Source: Asterias amurensis
Lineage: Eukaryota > Echinodermata > Asteroidea > Forcipulatida > Asteriidae
Assembly: GCF_032118995.1 (NCBI RefSeq)
Contig: NC_092666.1
Span: 14,633,950-14,697,949, forward strand
DNA length: 64,000 nucleotides
Reading direction: 5' to 3'
The notes under the pieces were generated by a model. That model made no database searches. It was not told the origin of the DNA and was given only the letters and a program-made list of their open reading frames with translations. Numbering within the stretch: the stretch's first letter is position 1; each line of letters starts with the position of its first letter. The position numbers and the translations under genes are program-made. Positions 1 to 14,400 of this stretch are shown here, piece by piece.

Positions 1-31
1 CTTTAAAGACACTGGACACCTTTGGTAATTG
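1..31. mobile_element. Family A MITE terminal fragment at window edge
   Basis: CTTTAAAGACACTGGACACC and on to GGTAATTG is one end of family A; the rest is absent or outside. Confidence 0.6.
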
Positions 32-2009
32 TTGTCTGTGTAAACTCAACAAAGATGGGAATAATAAAAAATGAAAATAAAAATCTTTAAAATAAATTAA
101 TTCGCAATTAAATTGTCACTGGTCGGTTGTACCCCACCTCCCTGAAAAGGAAGAAAAAAAAATACTGTCTTCCCTTTTGAAATTAAAAGCAAGAAAAGTA
201 AAATTCCTGTCGTCTAGCGACAAACGTAGATTCAACATTTTCTTCGAAACTCCATCGGGTGTGACACATACTGAATCATGGCGTTGACTGAAGTTTAATT
301 TTAACAGCAATGGGGAAGCACCGAGCGTTTGAACTGTATTATTTTGTTAAACCAAAACCATTTTAGTGCAAAATGATCGATGGGTAAGCCTGTATAAATT
401 TACATGTACATGGGATACCATAATGCGGGGGTTGTATTGTTTGTATTGTGCATAATGCAGTGTTATTCACTGTTGGTACATCCATAAGCCTAATGTACAT
501 GAACGCATTCTGTGCACACACAGTGACCCGGTTGGGGTTGCACAATAATTATAGGGACATTCCCTATTCTCCAACGCGCTACGACGATCCGAACGTGGCA
601 TGCATTTGATCACGATGGTAGTATTAGACGAAAAATGATGTAAAGTCTGATGCTGGCATGGGGGAATTCCCACGCACTTTCCTGCCTTACACCTTTTACA
701 AATCATGTCTCATTCTCGGTCAACTTTAGCTGGATGTTCCTGGTGGGGTTTTGGAGACAGTTTTATCGGTGGAACGTAAGGTAAATTGGTCAAGATTTTA
801 GTTAAACGGCCGGTTGTGATGTCCGGCTTTAGCGCGACAGACGTTGAGGAGAGAGGTCAGGCCGACATACTGCAACGTTACACACTGCAAGTGCAGTATC
901 GCATGACCTTTAGCATTACACCCGTTGCTTTGATAATTTAGTTAGCGTAGAGAGCTTGTTCTACTACACTAGTAGTAGTACAGGTTTGAAGTATGTGTAT
1001 TTGTCGCCATTGTAGGACGTACGATCGCCATGATTACGTGTTAAAATACCCACAGAGAATGTCCAGTTGCTGGTTCGTTACTGCGCCATTTTGTTTCGTT
1101 TGACCTTCCCGTAAATGCAATGAATGCACACTCGACACTGGCCAATTCAGCTCAGTTCAGCTTTGTTGATGATGGTTTAGAGTGTCGTGTGTTTTATTAT
1201 AATCCCTCTGCAAATACCCGGTGTTAATTATTCATTAACTCATATCATACAGTGATCGTGGTGACTGTCGATTGTTTTGACATTCCTTCATTCTCAATTT
1301 TGTTTTTTTGAAGTTGTGACCTTTCAAACCGTTCAGTTTATATAGCACTGAGTTTAAAAAGAAATGTGTTTCTGTTATTTGGTTTTGTATGCCTACTGAT
1401 TCAGATGGGCCATTTTACCGGTCTTGTTCAGCTCAGATATGTGGTCCTGTGGGAGGGGTGGGGGGGGGGGGGGGAGCTGCCAACCGGTCCCTGATTCTGC
1501 AAAAAATAAACCAATCTTTCCATATTCTGATCATGGGGGTAGAATTCTACAGGTCTCCATGTTCAGATGAGCAATTTTGAAAATCTCCCTGTTTATGGAA
1601 AGTTGTTCCCTATCCTAGTAGGCTATAAATTATTGTTGAATTTTGTTCTCGATTATTATTTCTCTGATTGCTGTTCGAAATCTCCCTGATAGGAAAAGAT
1701 AGGCAGGGCTCAACAAAACACTGGACTGCAGGCCCGAGGGCAGTGCTTTAAGCATTGGGACAGTAACTCAAGACCTGACAAGTCCTTCGGTCTTGTGTTT
1801 GTGTTCAAATTCTGATAAAGTCTGGTGACTATTGAAGAATACTTGCCCATTAATATAATGAGATAAATCTTTATGATCTTTTCAAATTCAAACAGTTTTG
1901 AAAAAAATTGTAAAGCCGTGAAAGCATATTTTCTTCTCAGTTCATTTGAAGAAGAATTCTGGTCTTGTTAACAAAACTCTGGCCCTGTAACTAAAAAGAA
2001 GAAGTAAAA

Positions 2010-2180
2010 AAAAAAAACGATACTGGGATGGGGTAGGGTAGTTCTCAGGGAAGCAACCATGGCTAAGTGTCTTGCTTTAAAAGAAGAAAAGTGTCACGAC
2101 CCGGACTCGAACCCGCACTCTTTTGATCAAAACACCAGAGCTTGAATCCAGTGCTCTTAACCGCTAGGCTGTGACACGCC
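2010..2180 (-). mobile_element. tRNA-Leu-derived SINE
   Basis: The minus strand reads GTCACAGCCTAGCGGTTAAG ... GGATTCAAGC ... GGTTCGAGTCC (A and B boxes, CAA anticodon position), followed by an AAGCAAGACACTTAGCC body. Acceptor-stem mismatches argue against a working tRNA. Confidence 0.75.
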
Positions 2181-2769
2181 ACAGTCTACCCTAATATTGG
2201 GCTGATAACCTTTTTTCAACATCAGTTACATGGTACATGGCAACTACCAGGTTGTCATTTTGGGGGGGGGGGGGGGGCAAAGGACAAAGTTGTGACAACA
2301 TAGTTAAATATCTGATAATGGAGGCAGCCAATAAACAGAAGGTTGTCAACTTTTGTAATTTATGTATTGGAATGTGTTTAAGACAAGGCTTTAGCCTGGA
2401 TTTGGTAAAAGGGTTTTGGAAACATAAAGACGGGGTGTCCAATTTGTTCACTTGTAAATGACAGATAAAACAGGGTGTCCAAATTTAAAACGGGGTGTCC
2501 AAATTTAACACAGGGTGTCAAAAAAGACACACAGACATCCCTCTGGCTCACACTATGGGGGGAGCAAAGGACAAAGTTTTGCCAAGTTAGTTAAATTTAT
2601 GATACTGGAGGCTGTCCTATTTGTGTTGGAAAGCATCAAGATTAAACACATAGTTAAACATATACTGATAAATAAACAAATAATAAATATCTCATGAAGA
2701 TGGAGTGACTTATTTCATTGAGCATGGTGAGAAGTGAGACGATTGCTTAATAAATTTATTTGCCAAATC

Positions 2770-3325
2770 AGCAGGACAGGGTCAAATTTCAAAGAGCTGC
2801 AAGCACAAAAAGTAGCTAAGCGCAACAAAGAATGTGCACAAAAATAAGGTTACCAGTCAAAATACTTCCACATTATCATCTGTGACTGGTATCCTGCTCA
2901 GTTTTGCTTAGCAGAACATTGTTAAGCAATATTTTTTGCTTAAGCAGCTCTGCAATTGGGCCCTGGAATCACACAGTAGGCCCAATTTAATAGAGTTGTT
3001 TAAGCACAAACTGGTTAAGCACAGCAAAAAATATGCTCACCAGAATAAGGTTACCAGCTGAAATATCATTTTACATGCACCCCCTGTGATTGACGTCCTG
3101 AATAATTTTACTTACTGGAAAGCTCTATGAGTTTTTGCCCCATTGTCCTTGGCCCGATTTCATAGAACTGCTGAAGTACAAAACGTTGCTAAGCTGAACA
3201 AAACCTTGCTTACCAGAATAAGGTTACCAGCCAAAATGCCATGTCATGTGTACTGTGCGCAACATTTGCTTTATAGTTTTGCTGAGTAAAAAAGTGCTTA
3301 TAAGAAGCTTAATGAAATTTGGCCC
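2770..3325. mobile_element. Cluster of three family E palindromic elements
   Basis: Successive copies (about 2770-2965, 2978-3141, 3152-3325) with GGGCCCAATTTCATAGAGCT-like ends and inner TTGCTTAAGCA arms, all diverged. Confidence 0.55.
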
Positions 3326-3545
3326 TGTTCTGTTGTCTTTGTCTTGGCCTATTGGTTTCCTTAAATTACCAGACAAAATCGTCCCATGGCATAGAATTAA
3401 ATATATTTATTTTTCCAGTGCCATTGAATGTAAGTGCCCTCCTCAAAAATAAATATAGCCTTGCCCCTCTCAAAGATGAAACTACATTGGATTAATAACC
3501 AAGTCAAGCTTAGCCTGACTATGCAGACTATGTTGAATGTAATCC

Positions 3546-3922
3546 TTAAAGGCAGTGGATACTGTTGGTAATTACTCAAAATAATTAGTAGCATAAAACC
3601 TAACTTGGTAACGAGTAATGGAGAGCTGTTGATAGTACAAAACATTGTGGGAAACGGTTCCCTCTGAAGTCACGTAGTTTTCGAGAAAGAAGTAATTTTC
3701 CACGAGTTTGATTTCGAGACCTCAAGAGTTAGATTTTGAGGTGTCGAAATCAAGCATCTGAAAGCCCACAACTTCTTTTGACAAGGGTGTTTTTTCTTTC
3801 ATAGTTTCTCGCAACTTCGACGACCAATTGAGCTCAAATTTTCACAGGTTTGTTTTTTTATGCATTTTGAGATACACCAAGTGAGAAGACTGTTCTTTGA
3901 CAATAATACCAATAGTGTCCAG
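3546..3922. mobile_element. TTAA-ended MITE, family A
   Basis: Full copy: TTAAAGGCAGTGGATACTG at one end and ACCAATAGTGTCC at the other, with a central inverted repeat around TTTCGAGACCTCAAG / TTTTGAGGTGTCG. Confidence 0.8.
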
Positions 3923-4390
3923 GATCTCTGATTGCTGTACAAAATCTCCCTGATTGCTGCAAGATGCAAATGTTATAATTATGTTGGAAATGTCCAAGTA
4001 GCTTACAAAAGGTATCACGAAGAATTATGATTACATAATATTATGCAGATTTGTCAAACAATGGCTTCAGTATCCAGTCCAAAAAAAGGGACACCTTATT
4101 TAAACACTGGTGCACGAGTCACCAATTAAAATAAGAAACTAACAGTGGTATGTCCTGCCTGGCCGTCCTGACGTTTAGCAACTATTGAATAAGTAATATT
4201 AACAACAAACCGTGAAATCACATCGTCTTTGTTTTTTTGTGTCTATGTATAGAAACTGACATCGGTATCAACATTTGCGGAGCTCCCACCAACTTATTTT
4301 TCGCGCCTTTTGAGTTATTGTGCAGGCAACTGACCGTCAATACTTTGCAGTCATAACAAGTTTAGTTGCCATAGACACAGGAGTCTCTCG

Positions 4391-7300
4391 ATGCCTAATC
4401 CGCACTCCGTTCGCAAAATCAAAATGGCCGACAACGGTAAGGAAGGTATAACCACTAAGCAAGAAAACGTGCAACCAATAAAAGTAACTTTACGCGCTGC
4501 AATTGAGAAAGCTGAACCCCCTCAAAACCCGCAACAAGGAGGCGGTGAGTTTAAAGGAGCTGTACACCCTGGGTTAGAGGCAAGCCACAACCCACAGAAA
4601 GATGCACCGAGTGCTCCTCCAAATGTGGTATCTGTGAACGGATACCTAACCCGAGTGGAGAACTCTGACCGACTACGTCTTGAACTCGGTAAACGTCCCG
4701 AGCCTCAGACGAAACCGTCAGCGGGACAAGACTCAAAAACTTCTTCCAAATCACGGTACAACGTCTCGGTTGGTCCGCTGACCAACAGTCCTGCCGTCAA
4801 ACCAGCTTCAAAGGGCCGTCGGAATGATCAGAGAGTACCGAGTCAGGGGTCGGGACGAAGGAGCAAGAGCCCGATGTTTAGTCTCGTCCCAGTTCCGTCA
4901 CCGATGCAGGTCGGACCACCCCCGGTAGCTTCGTCGAGCCGACCCGTAGTCCAGCCTCCTCCACCACCGTCTCAAGCCAAGTACGGGCACCAACTACCAG
5001 CGATGGTGACGTATCAGTCTGGAAACATTGCTGTAGCAACCGAGAAAAGACATCCAGTAGCAGGTACGTATGCAGAATTATTCTTATCAAAAGTCCACTC
5101 AGCGAGAACTGAGCGCTGTCCTTGGAACTTTCTTTGAACCAGAAATGTCTTTCACCACATTTCATGGTCCATAAAAGACTTCAGACTGACTAGACGTAGA
5201 ATCGAACTGCCTGGCAGTTTTTAGCTGTTGCGGCTTTGACTGCGACACATCACTAGATGCTGTGTTTCAGCCACAAATTAACAGTCGCTGTCTTTGGCAC
5301 TTTTATTTCATTGAGCAAGGTCTCAAGCATCACATTTCTGGTCCATAAGGAACATCTGAATAGACGTAAGAAGTATAAATATACAAAGTCTATATTCGTG
5401 TACAAACTTGCAGCTTTTGATTTTGTCCATGTTCTGAAGAACAACATTAGAAAAATTGCCCTGTGGTGTATTTCACAAAGAGTTAAGACTATTCTTATCT
5501 CGAGTTAGGACGAGTTACTTGTCCTTTAGGACTAGCCTTAAGTTTTTAACATCTCTTAGGACTATAGTCCTAACTCTTTATGAAATCGATCCATGATTAT
5601 GGAAACCTTTCTACTCCCTGTTTGTTGTACAAAATCTCCCTGATTGCAAGATTCAAATGTTGACAGCTTTTCAACCGCAACACAGGTTAAGTGACCACCG
5701 ATCTCCTTTGCGTGCACACGACTGTAAAGTCGCCATACCCAAGTGACGACCATTTTGAATTTTGCAAAAAAATGCACACAGTGCGTATGAGACAGTTTGA
5801 TGTACTCTCTGTGAATTAAGGAAGGGTTTTTTGATTCCCCAATTCTGGCATTCTCCAGAAGACGATCAGAGCATACTGATCGAAACGTCGAGTTAACCCA
5901 ACGGTTCTTTTCAGAACCACCCCAACTCATTTAGAGATTGTTATTACATGGTGTTACCGCAAACTCTTCTATATATTCCCAATCGGTGTTTTTTTTTATT
6001 CCAAAGCTTTTGCGTCCACAGTATGTTTAATGTTAATAAAATATATTTGGAAAATTTTTAATCTCCAAACCTCCACCACACCTCGTGGTAAGCCTTGGAG
6101 ATTCAAATTTCCGTCATGTCCGTTAGTGAACACTGTGGCTAGGAGTGCGTTTTGGCGACCCCAACCAAAAACATTGGTCAGTTGGTTGAGCGTTTTCGCG
6201 TGTTCGGTTGAGGCGCGGTGACGATGCTGTTTAGAATTAGACCCACCGGTAACCGACTTGTTGAGTCAGTTGTGCTTTGGTTGGGGTAGCCAAAACGCAC
6301 TCTAGAGATGCCGTTGCTGTCACCTCGCAAAATCCACGGATGGGTTCAACTTTTTATAATGAAAATACCGTCACAGGTTGTTTGTTGTTTTCTTAACAAT
6401 TAGTAGACTCCGAACTGAAACTTGCACAATATACCTTAGACCGGTTGGACGGAAAATAATTTTATTTATTTTTTTTAGCTCTTGAACCTCGAGGTATTTG
6501 TTCATATTATTTTAAACTTGCTACCAATTTGGTATTTTTTTCTTCTTCTTTTTTGCAACGTAAAGACCAGTTCTAGGCCAATTTATAAAGAATTTTTCTC
6601 TTTATAATGTGGGCCTAAAACTCGGCTTTACGTTGCGGGGAACCCCCTCACCCCCCCCCCCCCCCCCCCCCCTCAAAAAAATAAAAATACAATAAAGTAA
6701 ATAAAAATAAAAATAACAACAACAACACGTGACACTACTAAGATAATGAAAGTGAATCTAAAGCAGCTAACAAACAAACAAACTCTGACGGTCTTTCCCT
6801 TTTCTGACCCACCATGGTTCCATCCACATCACGTGGATTGACCAAATCGAACGCATTGTTGCCCAATGTTAAACAGCAACACGCATGGGAGAATCCCTGA
6901 CAAAGCCATCCGATGGGCTGCCGGCCTTGAACAATTGTTTGACGCATTATTTCCGTGTTCTACACATAACTCTATGATTCTACCTGAACAAAATTTATGA
7001 AAAAGCACCCGGCGAATTACAGCTGGAAATATCATGAGGAAAAAAGGTGTGGGCCTATTGTGATACGTGATGCTGTATAATTGCACGTTGTTGCCAACGG
7101 CTTTCAACATTATAATCTTAAAGGCAGTGGACACTATTGGTAATTACTCAAAATAATGTTTAACATAAAACCTTACTTGGTAACAAGTAATGGGGAGAGA
7201 TTGATAGTTTAAACATTGTGAAAAACGGCTCCCTCTGAAGTAACGTAGTTTGCGAGAAAGAAGTAATTGTCCACGAATTTGATTTCGAGACCTCAAGTTT

Positions 7301-10300
7301 AGAATTTGAGGTCTCGAAATCAAGCATTTTGAAAGCACACAACCTCGTGTGTCTATGGTATTTTCATTAATATCTCGCAACTTGGCTGACCGATTGAGCT
7401 AAGATTTTCACAGTTTTGTTTTTGCATTGTTGAGATACAGCAAGTGAGAAGACTGGTTTTTGACAATTACCAATAGTGTCCACTGTCTTTAGAGGGGTTT
7501 CAATAAACGGGTTTTTGTGTGTGTTTTTAACTTCATTTTATCATGTGGTTTTCAAATAACTGATATTTTATGGCGATTGCACTGTATTTTTTGTTATGCA
7601 GTTTTTGAAATGGAATGTGGCACATATCAAAACTTGTTAGGTTGTTATTTTCTGGAGGTTCTGACCTTAAATAGAAAACTGCTCCCGTCGTGCATATGTA
7701 CGTGATACAATTGCCTGCCGTAAAAGCCATGGAATTTGATGTTAACAATCATGGTATACCCATATACGCCATTTCATTTAAAAAGGACCATTCATTGTTT
7801 GTGGCGCAGTGGGGCAGTCCAATCCTTCATATACATGGTCCAAAAAAAGTTGGTCTCGACATCATATTTCTTTGGCCTTGGTAATCTTCCATGATCAAAA
7901 TAATCCACATCGCGTGCAATGAAATTCGACGATTGTATTGCGTAAACAATGTGGTTGGCAGTTTGCGGGCTACGCGCCTGATATCCACACCCACCGTGAC
8001 GTCATCAACGTCGAAATAAAGACATGACAAGTTCATGCGTTTCCATGCGAGTGCACACGACACAAGATTGTGCAACTGTTTTCGATTTTAGTTTTCCCCG
8101 CCAGTCACTGCTACTGTTTGAGAGCCTTATGTTTCCTTGCGAAAGTGAAATTTCATGTAAACTTGATAACATAAGATGACAAGAAGCCGGTGACTATCAA
8201 GTGCCTGGTTTGTTGTAGTGTTATCTGCAAAGGGACTTCCCCGTGTGTTTCCCGCTACTGACCTTCGTTTGCTCACAACACCGCGGAGTTATTTCTCATC
8301 CAAATCAAAATGGGTTTCCACCTGTCATGCACTAGACTTGGGTGCAAGTCTGCTGTGGTGGTTTTGTCTACCTGATAACGCGTATACAGTATTGGGTAAG
8401 ATTTTGTGCGGGAATGTATGTGAAGTCAGACTTGAATCAAGTCTATTCAAACATGTACTGAACTTGTGTTTCGTTGTAACTCTACTTGGGATTATTTTGT
8501 ATCATAATGTGAGTTGAGTTTAGTCGCAAAAGAACGAATTTGCAATCCGGTGCTTATAATACTAATGTAATAGCGGCAACATTTTTGATAGAATGGGTTG
8601 ATTTTGTTGAACCTTTGTTGGAAAGAAGACAAGAGAAGAAGAGTAGAACAAAACTGTTTGTGGATGTTGTTGTTGACACTCGTCGTAAACGTCTTTGGAG
8701 TGCGACCGTGGAATGATCAGCCAACCGACATAGTTTGCGGAAGGGCTTTCTGCTGTTTTGTTGCGGTATTTGTCGAGAAAGTGTAAGCTTAAATGCAGGA
8801 TTCCTGAGTGAAACATGAAAGGAACGTTGTCACCATATCGTTTCTGACCACAGCCGCTTGAGACGGTTACTTTGAACTTCTGCACAAATTTTGCTGACTG
8901 TGTGAATAAATGGAAAGTTTAAATCAACAACGCGAAAAATAGTTAATGACCTGACGTTTCAACCATCTTTCTCGAAGGCTAAACACGTAAATGAAAAATG
9001 GTGACGACACTATTTCCAATGCAGTCTTTCATCTGGAACAAACATAATTCAGTTTTTTCTACAAGTAACGATTCTTGGAAGCATATTTAGAAATTTGTAA
9101 CTGTTTTTCATCTTGATGTTTCTGGTTTTATCAGACGCACACCGAACACCACCGGCCCCGCAGCCGTCCCATAGACCGGGCCCACAGCCGACACAGAGAC
9201 CGGCCCAGCCGTCCCATAGACCGGGCCCACAGCCGGCCCAGAGACCGGCCCAGCCGTCCCAGAGACCGGGCCCACAGCCGGCCCAGCCGCCCCAGCGACC
9301 GGGCCCACAGCCGCCCCAGCGACCGGGCCCACAGCACTCGCAACGCCCGGGCCCACAGCCGCAGAGACCGGCAGCCCCACAGCAATCTTTCCCGGTGGAC
9401 CCGAGCTTCAATCTCTGCATGGCTGTGGAGTGCCATCGAGCTACGGGTCAGGATGAAGATGGGGACACGTAAGAAAATTTACATATTTAAGAAAATGTGC
9501 ATAATTAAAAACAAAGTTTACATAATTAAAGATGCTATGTCAGATTTTTGGCCGATTTGACCCAAAAATTTTGATTTAAAATTCAATAGTTATTTTGATG
9601 GGGGTCGAGAAAGTTACAAGCTTTCATTTGAGCCATGGCTTGAAAAAGTCCGCCAATTATTAGTAGCAGTGAAATAAAGTGCTCAAAATTAGTTTTAAAT
9701 TTTTGTCATGGTTCCTGACCATTAAAAGTAAAAGTTAAACTTTTTTTCGTTAGAGCGGGTGATACTCTTTGAAATACCATTCACTCAAAAAACTTTTTTT
9801 TTTAATGTTTGGGGCCAAAAATCTGACATATCATCTTTAAGAAAAGTTGTATATTTTTCTTCTGAAGAATTTTTCTTTCTAAGGAAACTCTTTTAAAATG
9901 TGGGTTTTATAATTTTTCGTAAGTGCAATGTTTCTCTTTAACAAATTGGGAAACATTTCCTTACCCTGCTACCTCTTTGTCATTTGTTATGAAATAAAAT
10001 AGTATCTCAATTCAAATGAGATATTCTTTTTGTTAAAATGAGTGAAAAGGTGGTGACAGGACTCGGAAACTGCTCCTTTATTTTTGCTTCTGAGATAACT
10101 GCTCTTCTAAAAAAAATTACACTTTCTTTTTTATAAATATGCAATGTCTTTACAGCTAGAAGTATTTCTCTTGTAAAAATTGGTAATTGCTCAAAATAAT
10201 TATTAGCATAAAACCTTACTTGGTATGAGTAATGGGGAGCTGTTGATAGAATAAAACATTGTGAGAAACGGCTCCCTCTGAAGTAACGTAATTTCCAAGA

Positions 10301-11409
10301 AATAAGTAATTTTTCACAAATTTGATTTCGAGACCTCAGATTTAGATTTTGAGGTCTCCAAATCAATCATCTGAAAGCACACGACTTCGTTTGACGAGGG
10401 TGTTTTTTCTTGCATTATTATCTTGCAACTTCGACGACCAATTGAGCTCAAATTTTCACAGATTTGTTATTTTGTGCATATGTTGAGATACACCAAGTGA
10501 GAAGACTGGTCTTTGACAATTACCAAAGGTGTCCAGTGTCTTTAAAAAAAAATATTATATTTCAGAAATTTATTTTGCTTCAACAGAAAACTTTCCTGGA
10601 ATCATTTTGTAAATTTAACTTCCTAGAGGACTCCAGAAACAACTTATTAAGGTAACCTTTAAAATTTTAATTTTTAGAATAATTTGCTTATTTTATTTGT
10701 TTGTTTTTGTTCTAAATTTTTACAGACCGCTTCATATTGCCCTGGCTCAAGAGTTTGTTGATGTACGTCTTGTGCGACGGCTGGTGGAACTGTTCAAGTT
10801 AGCTGGAAAACCATTGGACGTCTTTAATGATATGCAACAGGTGGGTTTAATCTGATTGGATGATGTTAGAATCCTTTACCTTACCAATGAGAACCGGAAT
10901 ACATAATTGAATTGATACACCAATGTACTGGTTTATATCCATTGTTATCAATTTATTACTAAAAGAAATGGTTCATGAAAGGGTTACACAATTTATACTT
11001 TAAAAGTGGAATAATACTATACACTTTATTTGCAAATTCATATATATGTTTTTTCTTCTTTTCTTCTTGTTAAATGAAGGAAGTGGTATATAAAATGATT
11101 CGTTACCTAATTAAATAAAGCTTGTTGTTAATGTTGGTATTTTGTATGTTCTCCAATCCCGACATTGATATTTTTTGTTGTCCAGGTTTGTGCAAGTTTT
11201 TTTAAATTTCCGCTTGCCTCTCTCTCTCTTTTCATTTCTTTCCATTTCTGTCTACTCGACTACTTTTGTCCACAGTGTGTTGCGTTGTGTTGTTCTATAC
11301 ATGTAGCATTCAAGATCAGACTCTGCTTGCTTTGTAATGGCAGGTCATTTTGAAAAATACTTGGGTGCCTTGCTTATGGTTACTGACTGCCCTAGTTTTA
11401 TTGTTTCAT

Positions 11410-11441
<32 letters not shown>

Positions 11442-14400
11442 GACTTGTAATGCTCACGTATCCACCCTGCTGGGTGTTCAAGGATGCCTTTAACTTGTAC
11501 TTTGCTTTGTGTAATGTGCACTTCATTCTTCTATATTACTTTGCTTTTTGTTGCTTTTGTAGGCCTTAGCAAAATGTGTACTACATTCAACTAATTTACT
11601 TTGCGTTTCGTTTGTTTTAAAGACCTAAACAAAATGTGCATTTCAGTCACTTATTTAACTTTGATTTTTGTTGGTTTTTAGGCCTAAACAAAATGTGTAC
11701 TTTATTCAACTAATTTATTTTGCTTTTTGTTTGTTTTAAAGACCTAAACAAAATTTTCCTTTCAGTCAACTATATTACTTCGATTTTGTTGGTTTTTAGG
11801 CCTAAACAAAGTGTGTTCTTTATTAAACTAATTTACTTTGCTTTGAGAATTTGCCTTTCAGTCAACTATACTACTTCGATTTTTGTTGCTTTTGTAGGCC
11901 TAAGCAAAATGTGTACTACATTCAACTAATGTACTTTGCTTTTTGTTTTTTTGTACGTCTTAGCAATATGTGCCCTTCATTTATTTATAACAATTTGTAT
12001 TTTGCTTGTAGACTCCACTTCATATAGCAGCAATTACCGGCAATCCAGATGCAGCACGTATTCTGGTGGAGAACGGTTCGAATGCAAACGAGACAGATCG
12101 AAACGGTCAGACAGCCATGCACAATGTTTGCTCCAATCCTTGCCAAGGGTCTCGAGACACCCTGGATGCAATCATCAGATTCACTAAGGTCAAACTAGAT
12201 TTGGACACAAGGAACTACTGCGGTAAGTTGTTGTCCTTGTTTTACAACATCAAAAAGGCTAGGGGGAAATTTCTGAAAGCTGACAATTTTCTGCTTGACA
12301 GGAATAACAAGTTTAAGCTGAATACAGTCACGAGTTGACATGGGTATTTTGGCTGGTAACCTTAATCTGGTAAGCATATTTGTGTCTGTGCTTAGCAAGT
12401 TGTTGATCTCACATGCTTTATGAAATTGGGTCCAGGGTAGAACTAAAGCAGATAGCTGTGCTTAAAGGGCCCTATTTCATGGAGCTGCTTAAGCACAAAA
12501 ATTGTCTTAAGCAAAAGAAATCCTTAGTACAATCAGATTACCTACCAAGACTCCACTCAATAGTTATGCTAAGTAAACAATAGCTAAAAACCAGTCACAA
12601 TCAATGTATATGGCATGAAGTTTTGGCCAGTAACATGTGTAGAATAAGCAAGCTATTTCCGTGCTTAAGCAAATTTTTTGCTTAAGCAGCTCCATGAAAT
12701 TGGGCCCAGATGTTCAGCTTAGCATAATTAGGGGTACCAGTCACAGATGCGATGGTTAATTTGGCTGGTAACCTTAAAAACAAATTATGCTTAATTTGGT
12801 TCTAAGTGCTTAGCTACGTCTTGTGCCCAGGGTTTATTGTCGATGATGGTGTCCGATGGATTGATCCGATATGGGCAATTATATAAGTCAACTGTGACAT
12901 ATGCAGAAGGGGGGGGGGGCAGGGGGCAGGATCGTTCCAAATTTCATTTCCTTGACTTTAATCTTGTACTTGTACTTTCCTGGAATATCTGTAGTGGTAT
13001 GGACTCTATAACCACTGAGCTCTCAGATCAAAACCAAATAAATGCCTTACGAATCTAGCCTGTGCTTTTTCCTTCTGATAACTTCTGAACCGGTACACGG
13101 CTTCCTCAGGCTATCGGTGTTCTGTGTGTACGTGCTGTATTAACCGTATTATTAATAGTGTGTGTGTGTGTTTGTGTATGAGATACTTGTGGTGTGGTTA
13201 TGAAAAGGATGTATTGTGATCTGTTTCCAAAGAAGGGGGGAATTCCCTTCTAGTAATCAGTTGCCATTGAATTCAAGTCCGTAGTATAAATAAACCATCC
13301 AAGCCTAGATCCTGATTCGGGGGTTTCCCCATGTGACACAAAAGAGATTGCTGTACTCGGAAAAAGCCACAAATACTTCAAGGAGGGAATTTTTTGGGTC
13401 GGCCTTGAATGGAAAACGAAGGGGGAACTTTGACCTTTGTTTTTGAGTTGACTTTGGATGTTTGAATAGGGTTTCGTTTGGGGAAGTTCCCACGGAAATT
13501 GAGCAAGGTAGTGCAGTGATTTCACAATGGGCTGAGGTGTGTTGTTGAGTTCTGGTGTAGAATGGGTTTATGAAATCTAGGACTCCTATTGTCATGATTG
13601 TCTTTTTGTTTTGATAGAGCTTCAAAAGCGGTCTCAGTTGGCCTTCAAAACTGAGAGCATATTTTATACTTTTCTTCCTTTCATTTCTAAAATGAAATTG
13701 ATTAATAAAGGGTGTGTACCACATTGTTAATTATCAAAGACTAGGCTTCACAGTTGGTGTATCTCAACATACCCATAAAATAACAAACCTGTGAAAATTT
13801 GAGCTCAATCGGTCATCAAACTTGCGAAATAATAATGAAAGAAAAAACACCCTTGTCACACGAAATTGTGTGCGTTTAGATGGTTGATTTCGAGACCTCA
13901 AGTTCTAAACCTGAGGTCTCGAAATCAAATTCATGGAAAATTACTTCTTTCTCGAAAACTATGGCACTTCAGAGGGAGCCGTTTCTCACAATGTTTTATA
14001 CCATCAACCTCTCCCCATTACTCGTCACCAAGAAAGGTTTTATGCTAATCAATATTTTGAGTAATTACCAATAGTGTCCACTGCCTTTAAAGCCATTATA
14101 CACTTTCGGTAAACAGTATTGTCCAAGTCCCACACTTTGTGTATCACAACTTATATATAAAACAACAAACCTGTGAAAACTTAGGCTCAATCGGACATCG
14201 GAGTCAGGAGAAAATAACGGGAAAAACCCACTCTTGTTACGCCGTGTCATGACATGTGTTTAAAATAAATCTGTAATTCTCGCTAACGAGAATTTATATT
14301 GTTTTTCTGTTAAAGCATTTCATGGACTAATATTTCAAGAGAAGTCTTTCACCATTACCTTCTGTAAACCCTGTAAATTATTTGTAAATCTGTAAACTTT

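Larger units (their letters stand above)
1..4390. other. Intergenic region upstream of the BCL3-like gene
   Basis: No gene supported. Contains G-runs at 1448-1474 and 2261-2277, a SINE, 25-bp repeats of CGGGGTGTCCAAATTTAA (2430-2520), a duplicated block (2276-2340 against 2560-2625), family E and A elements. The 470 bp before ATG 4391 are unremarkable. Confidence 0.6.

Noticed and set aside
2096-2180. Functional tRNA-Leu gene on the minus strand
   Set aside because: Acceptor-stem mismatches and a SINE body directly downstream; the same head recurs in SINEs at 51361 and elsewhere.
5562-5930. 122-codon minus-strand ORF
   Set aside because: Runs through family F and family K repeats; no domain.
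8218-8517. 99-codon plus-strand ORF in intron 1 of the BCL3-like gene
   Set aside because: No homology I can recognise, and skipping it preserves the exon 1 to exon 2 frame.
9049-9436. Antisense Gly/Trp- and Arg/Leu-rich frames over exon 2
   Set aside because: Shadows of the GC-rich proline repeat on the plus strand.
10007-10366. 119-codon minus-strand ORF; similar ones at 13866, 30936, 32691, 35214
   Set aside because: All share an [15 protein letters not shown] peptide because they lie in family A MITEs; repeat-borne.
13305-13724. 139-codon minus-strand ORF
   Set aside because: No recognisable motif, no splice or neighbour support; may be chance in an intron of the BCL3-like gene.
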